Positions 41,641-53,243 are shown, counted from the first letter of the stretch. The stretch is 64,000 nucleotides of DNA from Anthoceros angustus (GCA_010909165.1 MU008199.1:390248-454247); one strand, 5' to 3'. Numbers and translations are program-made. The notes: generated from the sequence alone by a model not told the origin.

Positions 41641-43935
41641 TCAGGAGCGCCGGACATGGCCGTCTGCTCGAGCGGAGCGTGATGGTGCCCAGGCTGGCGG
41701 GACCGCAGTAGCCGGCGAAGACGTTGCTGTAGGACTTGGTGAGGTAGGCGAAGTTGGCGACGGCGGGAGGGCGGCCACCCGCTCGCCCTGCTCCAGAAGC
41801 GCCTGCAGGTCCAGCCGCTGCAGCGTGAGCACGGCCTTGGACTCGCGCCACACGAACGCCAGCGTGCCCCTGGCGTCCACGAACAGGTCCCCGGGTTTGG
41901 AGCCCGGGTAGCGAAAGCCATAGCCGTTGGCGATGCCCTCGCCCTGGTAGCTCTCCACCGTGTCCCCCCAGTGCCCGTCCCGGAGGCGCTCCCAGGGGAA
42001 CGCCTCCGCCGACGGCTCCTCCATCTTGGCAGTGAACATGGCGGAGCCGTTTGGATGCAGCACGTAGTGTGTTCCCTCCAGGATCTTGGTGGCGATCAGC
42101 AGCCGCCCCTCTTCCGTCTCGGCGTAGGAGAGGAGCAGGAAGAAGAGCGCCTTCCGGGCTTGTCGTCCGCGGGCCTGCCCGGCGGCCACCCGAATGTCCC
42201 TCCCACAGCCCGCGTGCTCCTCCGCCTCCGCCTCCTGCTCCGGCATCTTGTAGAGGGCGAAGCGGTTGTCGTGCATGATAGGCCAGGCCCGGTAGAAGGA
42301 GAGCTTCCAGCTCGTGGCGTGCAAGCGCAGCCCCACACTGGTGCCCTGCCGCAGAAACTCCTGCAGCTGCAGCCGCTTCTTCTCGGCGTTGCTGCTGCTG
42401 CTGCTCAAGCCGCTGTTCCCCGTCCCCGCCCGTAAGCATCCTCCTGCCCCCGCGTAGCTGTAATTCTTCCCGATAATCTGCTTCATCTTGCTCCTCACGA
42501 ATTTCGCAAACCCCAGCTTGCCCTTGCTGCTGCTGCTCCTGCCATGGGAGGATGATGATGATGCCACTCCTGCTCCTGCCGGTGCTGCTGCCGCAGCCGG
42601 ACAGGAGCTGGTTCCCACTGCAGTTGATCCTGAACATAATCCTCCTCCTCCTCCACGATTGCCCTTGATGCTGCTGCTGCTGCTGGCCTTGGAACATGAA
42701 GAGGAAGAGGAGGAAGAAGACGGCATGTTGTCCCGCTCCCCTGCCCCGCACAAAGCGCGGAGCAGGCTCTCGGAATCCACCCCCTCGCACTGCGATCCCG
42801 ACTCCGGCTCCATGGCGCAGGGGTCGCCGTGGCTGTACATCCACATGAGGAGAAGCCGACGCTCGGCCAGCAGAAGCAGGTCCCTCTGCCGGACCTGCTT
42901 GTATGCTTGAGCGTCCAGATCAGAGCTGAATTCCAGCCTCCGGCTAAGGAAGAGGGGGCCTCTGGCGCTGTCGGGGACGCTGAGGCCAACGTGCGGGGCC
43001 AGGTGCTCCAGCAGCCGCCTGCGGTCTCCGAAGGCGAGCCGGTTGAAGGGCACGGCCTCTCCTGCATCATCTGCATCCCCGGCAGCCAGCGCACAACACC
43101 TTCTACAACCACAACGAGTGCTACGACCAGAGCTGCTATGGCCGACCTTGCGTGAGGAAGGAGAAGAAGAAATGGAAGACGATGCTCCTCTCCCGTTGCC
43201 GTGGCCGAATGCGGCGTTGTTGTTGTTGCTGTTGTTGTAATCGTCGCCATCCGCAGAGTCGTCGCTGTGGTCCGCCAGGGGCGGCACCACCAGAGGGCTG
43301 TCCGGGCTGGTGGGAGAGCAGGGCTTGGCGGCGGCGCTGATGGTGCTGGCGGCGGCGCCGCGCATAAGCGGCTCAGCCTCCAGGAGCAGCACGTTGGGAT
43401 CCTCCCGCGAGGGCTTGAAGCGGCCGGGGTAGCAGAAGTCCCTGTCCCTGTCCCGGCCGTGGAGGAAGAAGGCGAGCGAGCCGTCGGAATTGCCGATGAT
43501 CTCGAAGACGGGCGCCCAGAGCAGGCCCGTGTCAAGGCCCTTGGGCCCCAGCTCCTGCGGGATGATGCGGCATCCCACCACGGAGACGAAGCCCCAGGTG
43601 ACGTACACCATGTTGCCCAGCTCCGGGTTCTGGTGCACCCAGATGCCCACCAGCGGCTTCACGCTGTAGAGGAAGCGGCAGAGGGCCTTGAAGGAGGGCA
43701 TGGCGCCGCGCCAGGCGTGCAGATCCACCACCTCCCGCGGCACCAGCCTCTCGCAGTGCGGCAGCCACAGCTTGTCGGACGTGCAAAGGCTGCGCAGCTT
43801 CCGGCAGGTGGAGCTCAGGTAGCACAGATCCCTGTGCTGCATCGCGCCGGAGATGAGCGCCAGCACGTCGTCCGGGAGCTCCTGCAGCAGGCTCTCTTTG
43901 CTGCTGCTGCCTTCCCCCCATCCCGTCATCGCCAT
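41641..43935 (-). CDS. F-box protein, intronless
   Basis: F-box proteins are substrate receptors of SCF ubiquitin ligases. The frame from the ATG at 43935 encodes about 764 residues. Near the N-terminus is the F-box: LLQELPDDVLALISGAM, DLCYLSSTCRKLRSLC. Conserved blocks follow (LWLPHCERLVPREVVDLHAW, FKALCRFLYSVKPLVGIWVH, LLWAPVFEIIGNSDGSLAFF), then long Ser/Gly/Asn-rich stretches encoded by trinucleotide runs, then GDLFVDARGTLAFVWRES and RLDLQALLEQGERVAALPP. This order matches the plant family that includes Arabidopsis At5g39450. Right after RVAALPP the expected ANFAYLTKSYSNVFAG is in another frame, so one base is missing or gained near 41760. The true C-terminus is therefore uncertain. Copies of the 5' and 3' ends lie at 30.4-32.5 kb. 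Confidence 0.85.
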   Translation of the reverse strand: MAMTGWGEGSSSKESLLQELPDDVLALISGAMQHRDLCYLSSTCRKLRSLCTSDKLWLPHCERLVPREVVDLHAWRGAMPSFKALCRFLYSVKPLVGIWVHQNPELGNMVYVTWGFVSVVGCRIIPQELGPKGLDTGLLWAPVFEIIGNSDGSLAFFLHGRDRDRDFCYPGRFKPSREDPNVLLLEAEPLMRGAAASTISAAAKPCSPTSPDSPLVVPPLADHSDDSADGDDYNNSNNNNAAFGHGNGRGASSSISSSPSSRKVGHSSSGRSTRCGCRRCCALAAGDADDAGEAVPFNRLAFGDRRRLLEHLAPHVGLSVPDSARGPLFLSRRLEFSSDLDAQAYKQVRQRDLLLLAERRLLLMWMYSHGDPCAMEPESGSQCEGVDSESLLRALCGAGERDNMPSSSSSSSSCSKASSSSSIKGNRGGGGGLCSGSTAVGTSSCPAAAAAPAGAGVASSSSSHGRSSSSKGKLGFAKFVRSKMKQIIGKNYSYAGAGGCLRAGTGNSGLSSSSSNAEKKRLQLQEFLRQGTSVGLRLHATSWKLSFYRAWPIMHDNRFALYKMPEQEAEAEEHAGCGRDIRVAAGQARGRQARKALFFLLLSYAETEEGRLLIATKILEGTHYVLHPNGSAMFTAKMEEPSAEAFPWERLRDGHWGDTVESYQGEGIANGYGFRYPGSKPGDLFVDARGTLAFVWRESKAVLTLQRLDLQALLEQGERVAALPPSPTSPTSPSPTATSSPATAVPPAWAPSRSARADGHVRRS

Positions 43936-45654
43936 CCCTTCCCTTCCCTTCACCGCCCTCTCGCGCGCATCTGCTCTCAACCCTAGTCCGCTTTGGGGAT
44001 CTGCCGGTCCCCCTTCCGCTCGCTCTCCTCTCACAGTCCCTCCTTCCTTCCTTACTTCCTTCCTTCCTTCCTTCCTCTACCCTCCTCCACCCCGGCAGCG
44101 TGAGTGGGTCACGGGCCTGCTGTTGGGCTGTGCTGTTCTGTGCTGTGCGGGTGATGTGCTGTGCGGCGCTCGGGCCGGGCCGGGCCGGGCCGCCCAAGTG
44201 TCCTGCTCCGCGCCCAGGCCCACCCACACAGTCCCGTCCAGGCCCACACGCAAACACCGTCTCTCTCACACACGCACATGCAAGCAAGCAAAAGCAAAGG
44301 CAAAAACCTTGCCGCGCCTCGCCGCAGTCGCGAGACTCCCCCGTCTTTCTCTCCAACGCACACCGGCAGCCCTCCCCGTAGAGCTAGACTAGTAACTCGT
44401 TGCCATTCTCTCTCTACCATGCACGCACTTTCTCTCTCCGTCGCGCCATTTGATGAGAACCACCCGATGCCGTCCGAATCTCATTAAATGTGGCTCGCCA
44501 TTTTTGAATCACGCCACCTTATCCCCGGCAGGCGCAAACGTTCAATCAGGCCGCGATGAATGCAACGCAATCATCACTGCCTCCTCGTTACCCAACGTCA
44601 TTCCAATATTCCGCATTTCTCTTTACTTCCCGAGCTCTGCAAGCCGGCAGCAAAGGACTGCCTCCACCGGGGCATAAATATGGGCTCCCTCCTCGATCGA
44701 GGCAATGCCTAGTGCCACTCCCGACTCCCGACTCCCGACTCCCGACTCCCGACTCCGACTCCCGACTCCCGACTCCCGACTCCCGACTCCCGACTCCCGA
44801 CTCCCGACTCCTGACTCCCGACTCCGACTCCCGACTCCCGACTCCCGACTCCCGACTCCGACTCCGACTCCTGACTCCCGACTCCCGACTCCCGACTCCC
44901 GACTCCTGACCCGACTCCCGACTCCGACTCCCGACTCCCGACTCCTGACTCCCGACTCCCGACTCCCGACTCCTGACTCCCGACTCCCGACTCCCGACTC
45001 CCGACTCCCGACTCCGACTCCCGACTCCCGACTCCCGACTCCCGACTCCGACTCCCGACTCCGACTCCCGACTCCCGACTCCCGACTCCCGAACTCCCGA
45101 CTGCTTGTTACTGTCCATGCCGTACATGCAGCAGGTGCTCCACTCGCCCATCTCGGATTTCCGTTTTTCCAAATTACGAAAATGGTATCTATCTACACAC
45201 TTCCATCTTCCATCCATGCTACATGCGGCATGCTACATGCCACATACATGTTACATACCACATCCTACATACAAACATGGGTACATGGTACATATGTACA
45301 CATGTGAGGGATGCTGGGCGTTCCCAAAAATATCAACCGAGAAGGGGTCCACGTAGGCGGGTCTATCCAGGGTGCGGCCAATGGCGAGGCCGTGGCTTCA
45401 GGCGCTGGGGTTTGGGTCCGGATCCGTCCCCACCGGAGGAAGCCAAATTGGCTGTGCCAGCAACTGAGATAGAGCACGCCAGCTCCAGGGACAGGACCAG
45501 CAGCCAGCGGCGGCAGTCAGCAGCTAGCAGCAAGCTCGCTCACGCCCAGGTCACCGTCTTGCTGTTTGTTTGTTTGCTGCCCCCGCGGGCGGGCGTAGTC
45601 CATGTGGGTGGCGGTGGCAGGCTGACGAGCGAGCATTTTGTCAGCTCGACAGCC
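43936..45654. promoter_or_regulatory. Divergent region between F-box and PPO-like genes
   Basis: The first 550 bases are GC- and CT-rich 5' flank of the F-box gene with CTTC runs (44040-44080). The heptamer array (44709-45102) fills the middle. The rest has ATAC/CATG-rich sequence around 45215-45300. No coding exon is supported; all long frames here are shadows of repeats. Confidence 0.45.
44709..45102. repeat. CTCCCGA heptamer array
   Basis: More than fifty tandem units of CTCCCGA, mixed with shortened CTCCGA and variant CTCCTGA units. It reads through as TPDSRLP repeats on one strand, which is a by-product of the array. Confidence 0.98.
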
Positions 45655-46531
45655 ATGGCTGCCGCCACGGTGACGCTGCTGCCTTGTGGGTGGCGGGGAT
45701 TGCACAGTGGCGCGGCTGTGGTGCGCACGTCGTGGGCTGGAGAGGGCGGAATTGCGGGATTGCACGTCCCCGGAAGAGGAGGAGGAGGAAGTGTGAGCCT
45801 GAGCCTGAGGACGGAGACTCGGTGCCGGAGGGAGAAGCTGGTGGCGGAGCCAGGGGCTGGGGAGGAGGAGGAGGAGGAGAACGGGGGAGCGGAGGAGGGG
45901 GCGGAGGAGGAGGCGGAGGGAGAAGAGGGGAGAAAGCCGTGCTCAGGCTGCGCATCCGGAGGCTGCGGGCGCTCAAGCGGGCGGCGCTCATCCGCGAGAT
46001 TATGGTGAGGCGGCAGCTGCTGCTGGCGTCGTCCATGGTGGTGGGGTGACGCTGTCCACGGCGCTGGCGCCCTGGGTGCCGGATCTGCACGCGGTGGCGG
46101 CGTTTCTGGAAGACATCCCCGAGCTGGCGAACGAGCGGGAGCTCCGGGGCAGCCCTGGCACTGCGGGTGCCGCTCCCGGACAGGGGCTCGGCCGCGGCGC
46201 TGGAGGACGAGGAGCCGGAGGAGGTGCTGGTGATCGCGGTGAAGGTGCTGCGGGGCGGCCGCTGCAGTTTGACGTCTTCCTCAACCTGCCTGAGGCCTCG
46301 GACCGGACGCCCACCAGCTGCGCCGAGTACGTGGGCTCCTTCTTCAACGAGCCGCAGACCGCGGCCCCGGACGCGTACCGGGAGGCGGTGCTGCGGCTGG
46401 GGATCACGGATACCCTGGACCAGCTGGGGCTGGGGAGGGCGGCCTCCGTCGTGGTGAGCATTGTGCCGCGCGGGCAAGACACGCCGGACAGCCCCATCGT
46501 CGTCAAGGGCATCAGGGTGGAGTTCGAGTGA
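45655..46531 (+). pseudogene. Polyphenol-oxidase-like KFDV domain with plastid Tat-type leader, frame-broken
   Basis: The N-terminus (MAAATVTLLPCGWRGLHSG) looks like a plastid transit peptide and leads into a Glu-rich stretch encoded by GGA runs. Next, in another frame, comes REIMVRRQLLLASSMVVG followed by TLSTALAPW, a twin-arginine thylakoid signal ending in Ala-x-Ala. Then EEPEEVLVIAVKVLRGG (one frame) and LQFDVFLNLPEASD, SFFNEPQ, LRLGITDTLDQLGLG and IVVKGIRVEFE (next frame) reproduce the C-terminal KFDV domain of plant polyphenol oxidases. The copper-binding tyrosinase domain is absent. At least three frame changes are needed (near 45940, 46035-46050 and 46255), plus a compensating one near 46160. 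Either the gene is decayed, or the assembly has indels in GC-rich runs. Without copper sites it could not oxidise phenols. Confidence 0.6.
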
Positions 46532-46662
46532 CCTTGGATTGGATCGCGCCTTCTCGGCTTCCGGACTGAAGAAAGTGGGCAATGATGCACAATGCAGGAG
46601 AACAAGGGAGGGGGAGAGCATTGCGGTCCAATTTCGTACCTACTACATGTAGCTATGAATCT

Positions 46663-49600
46663 CTAGTACTTGCACCAGGCGGGCTTCTTGGGCTGGCCCG
46701 GGCCCGGGAGCGGGGGCAGTGGCATGGACATGGAATGGGCTCCTTCCTCCTCTCCGCAGTGGCTTTCCTTGAGCCGGAAGATTTCGGATCTCAGCAGGTC
46801 TGCGTACTGGGATCCCAGGCATGGCTCTGCGCCTGCAGCTTCCCCGTGGTGGTGTCCGGCTCTGCCGCAGGAGTGGGCGCGGCGGGAATGTTTCGGAGGA
46901 GTTCTTGGCGGCTTGGTTGCCGCTGGCAAGGGCTCCACTTTCACGTTACAGTCTCTGGAGATCTGTACAACGCAATCCACAGGTCTGGTGTTGCTGCCGT
47001 TTGGCCTGTCTTGTTCTGCTGCGACGGCGGATGTGTCGGAGCGTCTCAAAGCGCTGCTGGTGCTGTTTCTGGCACTCGCTGGTCGTCTTCTCACAGTTTG
47101 CGGGGATCTCGAGCTGGAGACTGGCGTCCTGGGTCGGATTTCTGGTGCCTGCAACTGTTTCCCAGCTTCATTCAGGGCCCTGGCCAAGTCGTTGCACACT
47201 TCCCAGATGGCGTCCAGCGACTTTTTTGCACATGATCCTTTGTCACCCAGGTGTGTAGGTCTTTGTATATACTTGTATCCTGCATTGCCAGGCTCGTCCT
47301 TTCGATTCTGGAATTGTCAAGTGGCTGCATTTAGTCCGTAGTACGTAGTTGAAAACACATTATCGAGAATATGTGTTCCTGTGAGGATGTGGTGATGTCC
47401 TTACATGACGATGGAGGGACTCAAATTCGTTTGTTACCAGTCCCTGTAGGTTCCGCAGCTCCTCCTGCAAAAAGCACTCTTGGTCAAACTTTCGTCCACC
47501 GGGCTTGGAGGATGCCTAGTTGGCTGTGTTTACAAGAACATCCTAGGACTTGTGCGGCAGTTCTGCGCATTACCTGCAGACCCTTCAAAGCCCTGGCTGT
47601 GATGGTGGTACCGAGACTGTCCACGTTACCAGGTAGAGCCTGTCCCCCTTGTCTAGTTGGGTCGTGGCTCATGCTGTTGTCGAAGGTCACTGTGCATCCA
47701 GGTGAGTGCTGGTGGTGACCAACCCCAGCTCCTCTCAGCGTGGCCCGTATCCGGCCACCCCTCACTTGTGAACTTCTTCCTCTGCTCATATGCTGAGGAG
47801 GATGGATTCGCTGAGCTTTCCTACCGACGTGAACCTGAACCGGAGGGGCAGAGGTTCTGTGACTTGGGTTGAACCCTTCAAGCACAGAAGGTGCCCACTC
47901 TGACGTCCCAGAAGCATATTCTGCAGCTAGGATTTCCTCAGTCAGTTTCTTTTTCCCAGATCTGAGGGCACTTCTTTGCCAAAGGGAAAAGAACCGCTCC
48001 AAACGCCTTCTCTCTCCCACTCTACGGATCCACCATGGAAGAGCTGCCATCAGTCCGTCCAAGGACTGCTGAGAGCAAATAGCCCTTCTCTCATGTTTCT
48101 TCATCCTTGTGTAGGCTCGCCATGCTGCTAGGACCAAAGGCACAAGCTTGTGACTCTCAAAGGAGTTTCCACCAGGAGGTGTGCTCTCCAGCTTCGTCTC
48201 CCGTTCATGCTTCTCAACCTCCTGTGTCAAGTGCCGCTTCAACAGCTCCAAACTACAAACCTGTCGGAACAACCGTTCCGCCCTGGCTGTCGCCACCGCC
48301 CACCTCCATCTCCATGTTACCCACCTCTCTCGTTCTGGTGCTGCCTTGTCAGGATCCTGCCCTCTCGACCTTCTCGCAGATTCCTGTGGCCTTGGATCCT
48401 CATCCCTTCTGGACCTCACGGGCTGTCCATCTCTGTCGCGAAACAACACCATTTGCTTCTCGTCTGCCGTCAGCAGTGTCCCAGCATGGTCACCATCCCT
48501 CTCCGCAGGCTGGAATATTTCAGAGGCATGTTCGTCTGTCGTCGACGCAAACAAGCACCTGTCTGGTGGCACTGGCGCACTGGACACGAGGTCTTGCCTC
48601 TTTTCTGGAAGAGAAACGGAGGTTCCCTTGGAATGTGTGTCAACAGATTGCAACTGTGAAGTTGAAAGACGCTTCCTCGCCACATTGACATCCCCGAATT
48701 TTCCATCTTCAAGGTGGCTTTGGCTTTGCACACCATTAGCTTGTGTCGACTTCAGAGGAAAGACACGAGACTTCGTTGCAGCCCTTCCTTGCCTATTGCC
48801 GAAATCAATCTTCTCACCCAGAGGTAAGCCACTCTCTAGGCTCTTCCTCACTCTGCTCCCTGGAGGAGCCGAGCCATGATCCACTGTGTTTTCCAGCTCT
48901 CGCATGTGCCCTGTCAGCAGTTTCAAATGCTCTATTATCTCGGCTGCTACATTTTCTGAGGCCCTGGCATGCGTCTCTGCAGCACAGTTTATTTTCTCCT
49001 GCAGCTCCTGGTGAACGAGCCAGCCAACGTGAAAAGGCCAGTTGAGATGCTGCTGAAACAACATTCAACTTCAGGATACCTGCATATACACTAGTGGGTT
49101 GTTATCAGACGTGTGAGCTACCTCGGCATGCCTTGATGACAGATCTGCCTGTTCAGTTGCTCTTGCGAGTTCGACAACCAGGCTTTCCTTATCATGCTTC
49201 AAGCCATCGCATCTTTCCATACAAGCGGCTAGCTCCATCTGCAAGTGGCTACACATAAGAATGTGCACAACCGATTTTTTTATTCAGCCACTAGCTTTGA
49301 TGAAAGGGTGCAAGGCACTTCGACGGTGCTAGTGCTCAGATCGCTGTACCTCTGCTTTAAGCTTTGCACCTACAGTCTCTTTCAGCTTCTCGGCATTCCT
49401 CTTAACCTCTGCAATGTGCTCTGACCTAAGCACCTCCATTTGCTTCTCTTGAGAATTTTGCCGCTCCGCCATACGAATGAGAGCAACACGAAGCTTTTCA
49501 TTCTCCTGTGACTGCGATGCAACCTCCTCATCTCTGCGATTAAGCTGGGCCAAAGCCAACCACGTGTTAAAGATGATATAAGCATCTCCATCGTGAAGAG

Positions 49601-50985
49601 GACAGAGGGAACAAAGATTGTCTGGAAACCGAATAACCATGCAGGCCAGTCACGACTACCTGATCTAGGAGCACACGGACTTCCCCAAGAGCACCCTCTT
49701 TCTCACTCTGCAGGCTCGCAATGTCCCCACGCAGTTTGCCATCAACTCGGCGAGTTTCCTCTTCCATCATCTTTAAACTTTGACTGAGCCTCTGAATTTC
49801 GGCATCTTGCTTACGAAGTTGCTGCTCAGTCTCGGATATTCTTTGCTGTGCCTTTGCCAGGCGTTTCTGCAATTCATCAACCTGAAATGCATTGACACCG
49901 AGCAAACTTCTTTCAGTAACTCAGCCTTCTCCAACGCAGAGCATGCCCTGACAGCCGAGTACACTCTATCATACATCGATGTGCCTGTCTGCCAGACTGC
50001 CTCTGTTGGTGTTCGAAAGTTGGGCTCGCATTTGGGCCATATCCGACAGTGCTCGAGAGAGATGCAAATCTCGGGTCGCAATTTCGCGTTCCAAATTTGC
50101 AAGACATTCGTCATCGTGTTTCACCTCCCTAGTCACTTTCCTCAACTCGTGATGGAACAGCTTCTGCACGAGTACGTAAACGTTAGCAGGATACCTGATT
50201 CCCCCTTCGCTCTTTGAAGCAAGCAACAACCTTTCTCAAAACCCCACCTTCAACTGATACTGCCTCCACCGCTGAAAAGCCAGCACCGCTGCCACTATCC
50301 TCACAGAATCCGTTGTCTTGCTCTGCAAATCTTGCTGAATGGTATCGGAAGATCCCGACAGAGACCATCTGTAGACAGCCATCGAGTCATCTTTACTCGG
50401 GCCAGTCCAATGCCTGACTGCCCGCTGCGCGTCATCCTTAACAGATCTGTGCAGTTTCTTGCTCTTTTTGCTCCTAGTCCGCCTGGAAGCCTGATCATTG
50501 GTAGAGGAGCATGACGAGTTGCCTCCTTTCCGAAACTTACTCTCGGCGAACGAATCGTCTTTCCCAGACACACCAGGTTCCTTTCCCGGCACAGAGTCCT
50601 TCTCGCCATGGCCAGCCGTACTGCCGGACTCCTCAGCCCTGACGGCCTGGCTGCGGGCATCCGACTTTCCTGACCCACTCTGATCCCCAACGCTCCCGCT
50701 ATGCAGGGAGGATTCCAGGCCAGAAGGTCCATCCTCCATGTGTTCCACGCCCTTCTCAACCTAATTCGCCCGACCTGGTACACAAGCCATCCGGTGCAGA
50801 CAGGGTCCCCCCTGTCGAGGTGCTCCTTCCTGAGCTCTTGACTCTTCCCTCAGCATGTTGTGAGCATCCACATCCTTTAACCCATCCCATCCCATGCCAA
50901 GCACAGCACCATGCTTGTGCACCCTGTCCTGCAACATGTGCCAAACGTGCTGCCTGCGACAGCGAAATGCATCCCGTGAGCTCAC
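46663..50985 (-). CDS. Long coiled-coil protein with Sfi1-like motifs
   Basis: Exons read on the minus strand: up to 50985 (first, start unresolved), 50248-50760, 49975-50163, 49660-49881, 49350-49544, 49122-49238, 47574-49007, 47405-47464 and 46663-about 47279; most join in phase 0, for about 1100-1200 residues. The middle is coiled coil (DELQKRLAKAQQRISETEQQ, QEKQMEVLRSEHIAEVKRN). Tryptophan-centred motifs VLAFQRWRQYQL, LVLAAWRAYTRMKKHERRA and LERFFSLWQRSALRSGKKK resemble the centrin-binding repeats of Sfi1-type centrosomal proteins. This would suit a basal-body role in flagellate sperm, by inference. The 5' end shows a Cys pair (CPFCNC, near 51080) before a TGA; whether it belongs is unclear. 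Part of exons 47405-47760 is copied at 41 kb. Confidence 0.65.
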
Positions 50986-50989
50986 TCAA

Positions 50990-51670
50990 TGCAGCTTCAC
51001 ATCCCTCACAGAGTGCACGATGGCAGTTGAGACGCCCATGTGGCGTGGGAGAGGATATTCCGCAGATCGCAGGGGGCAGTTACAAAAAGGGCAAGCAAGG
51101 ACGTCCAGACTGTAGGAGCCATGTGGCTGAGCAACCGAAATCCGAGGAGAACCCCGACGCTCGGAGCAGCAGCAGGAGGAGTGATGCCTGCTCCGCCCTG
51201 AAGACGTCGAGAGAGTCCAGACCTATGTACTACCTACTAATTCCGAGAGAGAAGGGGAAGGAGACAGTTGAGATACAGTCCCACTTCCTGCTGTCGGGAC
51301 ACATCTTTCGGTAATAAGGGGAACGGTTCTGTGCTCGTTAGGAGGCGGGAAACCGCGGATCCGAAACGTTATGTTATGTGAACCGTCTTTGCTAACAAAC
51401 TCTTTACATTGACTTCACAAATTTGGATTTTGGCCATCTATGGTTTACCTACACATGTAAGCAACTGAGTTTGTCGTTGAGAAAACGAACACCTACTGTG
51501 TGTGTTGTGACAACAAACTCTGAACTATCAACAGAACACCTTCGTATCCTTCAAGAGTACATATCAGCAAAGAAGTCCTTTCAGCTGTTGAACTGACGAA
51601 TCCTTGTCCTGACGCAAGACAGCATCCACCAGGTTGCTGTCAGGCTGGAATGTATGGCTGAGTGAGACAC
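50990..51670. other. Intergenic, with possible 5' exon of the coiled-coil gene
   Basis: 51000-51130 on the minus strand may encode YSLDVLACPFCNCPLRSAEY, ending at an in-frame TGA before the next exon. 51320-51660 holds no recognised feature beyond the 3' flank of UBR7. Confidence 0.4.
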
Positions 51671-53243
51671 TCAGCGGCTTCGTCTTCTCTTCTTAAGGCG
51701 TTCGAAGACGTCATAGATGTCGTCACTCGTGATTGCCCTTCCTGATTCAGCTATGGGTGTCTGCATAAGATCCAGACATATCAGAATCTCACGCTATAAG
51801 CTACCTTGTGGAAGCTGAGAGATTAAAAAGTGCTGGAAATTACTGACCAGGAATGACGTCAGTCCTGTTGCCATCTCCCTGATAGCATTGATAAACTCAA
51901 TCTGCTCCACGTGACCCAGGTTTTGGATGAAATTCCGCTCAGCTCCCTCTTGCCTCTGTATGTTCTCTTCCCGTTTGATTCTTGCCATCTCCTCATAATC
52001 CGCTATAGAATCTCCCTCCCGCAGAAGGAAGTCCAAGCCTCTGGACTTGTACAAAGCAAGGCATTCAGCACACTGGCAGAGATGTGCTCTCCAGCCCTTG
52101 CACAAAAAAATTGCCTTGTCTGTGCCCAACGATGGCTTCTCTTGGGCGGCAGAGTTCTGTTTTAACCTACAGTTCACTGGAGCTGCAGCATCGGATGATG
52201 TTGCCTCAGCAGGATCCTCTGTCGGAGTTAACTCATGACTCGGTGTTCCACTGCTTGCTACACCGTTCCCGTTATCTAAGCCACTGGCTGGAGTGACGAG
52301 TGGAGCCTCTGAACCATCTGCCGCTGGCTCCTCAGGAACGGCATCAGAGGCAGCTTCTTCATCCTCCGACTGAGTGGAAGACACAAGCAACTCAGGATAA
52401 TTCCCCAGGAAATCACATCGACGGATGCAACCCTGACAGACCACGGCCTCAAAATCATCATCTTCCTCTTTCAGCCCCTGCAAAGTAAGAAGAACAAACA
52501 GGGTTCAGACAATACAGCAGAATTACGCACCAGAGAAGGCAATACTGGAAAGGCAAATCACCTCTCCCGTCTCCTCCTCAGGTGCCAAACCCAAGTGGGC
52601 CTCGTGAAACCAGTCCTCACAGATGCAGCACTGAAGCATCTCGCCAACACCCGGTTCACCATCGGGATCCGGATATGGCCGACGGCACGAGCAGTACGTC
52701 CCAGAAAAATTCTGATTGTAGCTGTTCTCCTCATTCTCCCTCTCCTTGTGCTGGTCAAGCTTACACTCTACCCCACCAAACTTGGAGTTTCCGCAGTCGC
52801 AGCGGAAACGCCTCTTGGTCCATAGCTCCACTACCTAACCACGCAGGCTCAACATTCAAATCCATCATAAAACTCTCCGGCATCATCCCCACCGCTGCTT
52901 CTCAACACACGCAAAACAAACCTGCCGACTGGCACACCTGGTGTCCTTCATGGCAAGCGATGGAGCAGGCCGTGCAGCAGCCAGCATTTCCTGCTGGGGC
53001 GCAGGTTAGGCACGAAAACACGGCCTGACGCACCATGTACCCTTTATTATAAGTGCAGTCCTTGCCATCATCGGCACCAAGAACCATGTCTGCGTTCTGC
53101 ATCATTCAAGGACGGCCATCAGCACAGCCCAAGACTCTTCCCACCAACAACCCCGAGAACAAAATCAGCGTAGATTAACTTACAAGTTCCGCATCCATGA
53201 GCTCTTGAACTGTGAAACCCATATCGCCCTCGTCGCCCTCCAT
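51671..53243 (-). CDS. UBR7: E3 ubiquitin ligase UBR7-type protein (UBR box and PHD finger)
   Basis: UBR7 proteins combine an N-degron-type UBR box with a PHD finger; animal UBR7 acts on chromatin as a histone H2B ubiquitin ligase. Five exons join in phase: 53184-53243, 52938-53096, 52562-52834, 51848-52477 and 51671-51760, giving 403 residues. The start is MEGDEGDMGFTVQELM at 53243. The UBR box runs CTYNKGYMVRQAVFSCLTC, CCTACSIACHEGHQVVELWT, RFRCDCGNSKFGGVECKL. The PHD finger follows: YCSCRRPYPDPD, MLQCCICEDWFHEAHLG, and VVCQGCIRRCDFL after an acidic spacer. Near the end FLCKGWRAHLCQCAECLALY adds another Cys cluster, and the C-terminus DDIYDVFERLKKRRRSR is typical of the family. All zinc ligands seem present. 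Nuclear location is expected. Confidence 0.95.

Noticed and set aside
41096-42844. 582-codon minus-strand frame
   Set aside because: It is the shifted frame of the F-box gene plus the coiled-coil fragment; only its ANFAYLTKSYS segment is meaningful, as the F-box C-terminus.
44705-45307. Long frames of TPDSRLP or VGSRESG repeats
   Set aside because: Translation of the CTCCCGA array in both directions; no gene evidence.
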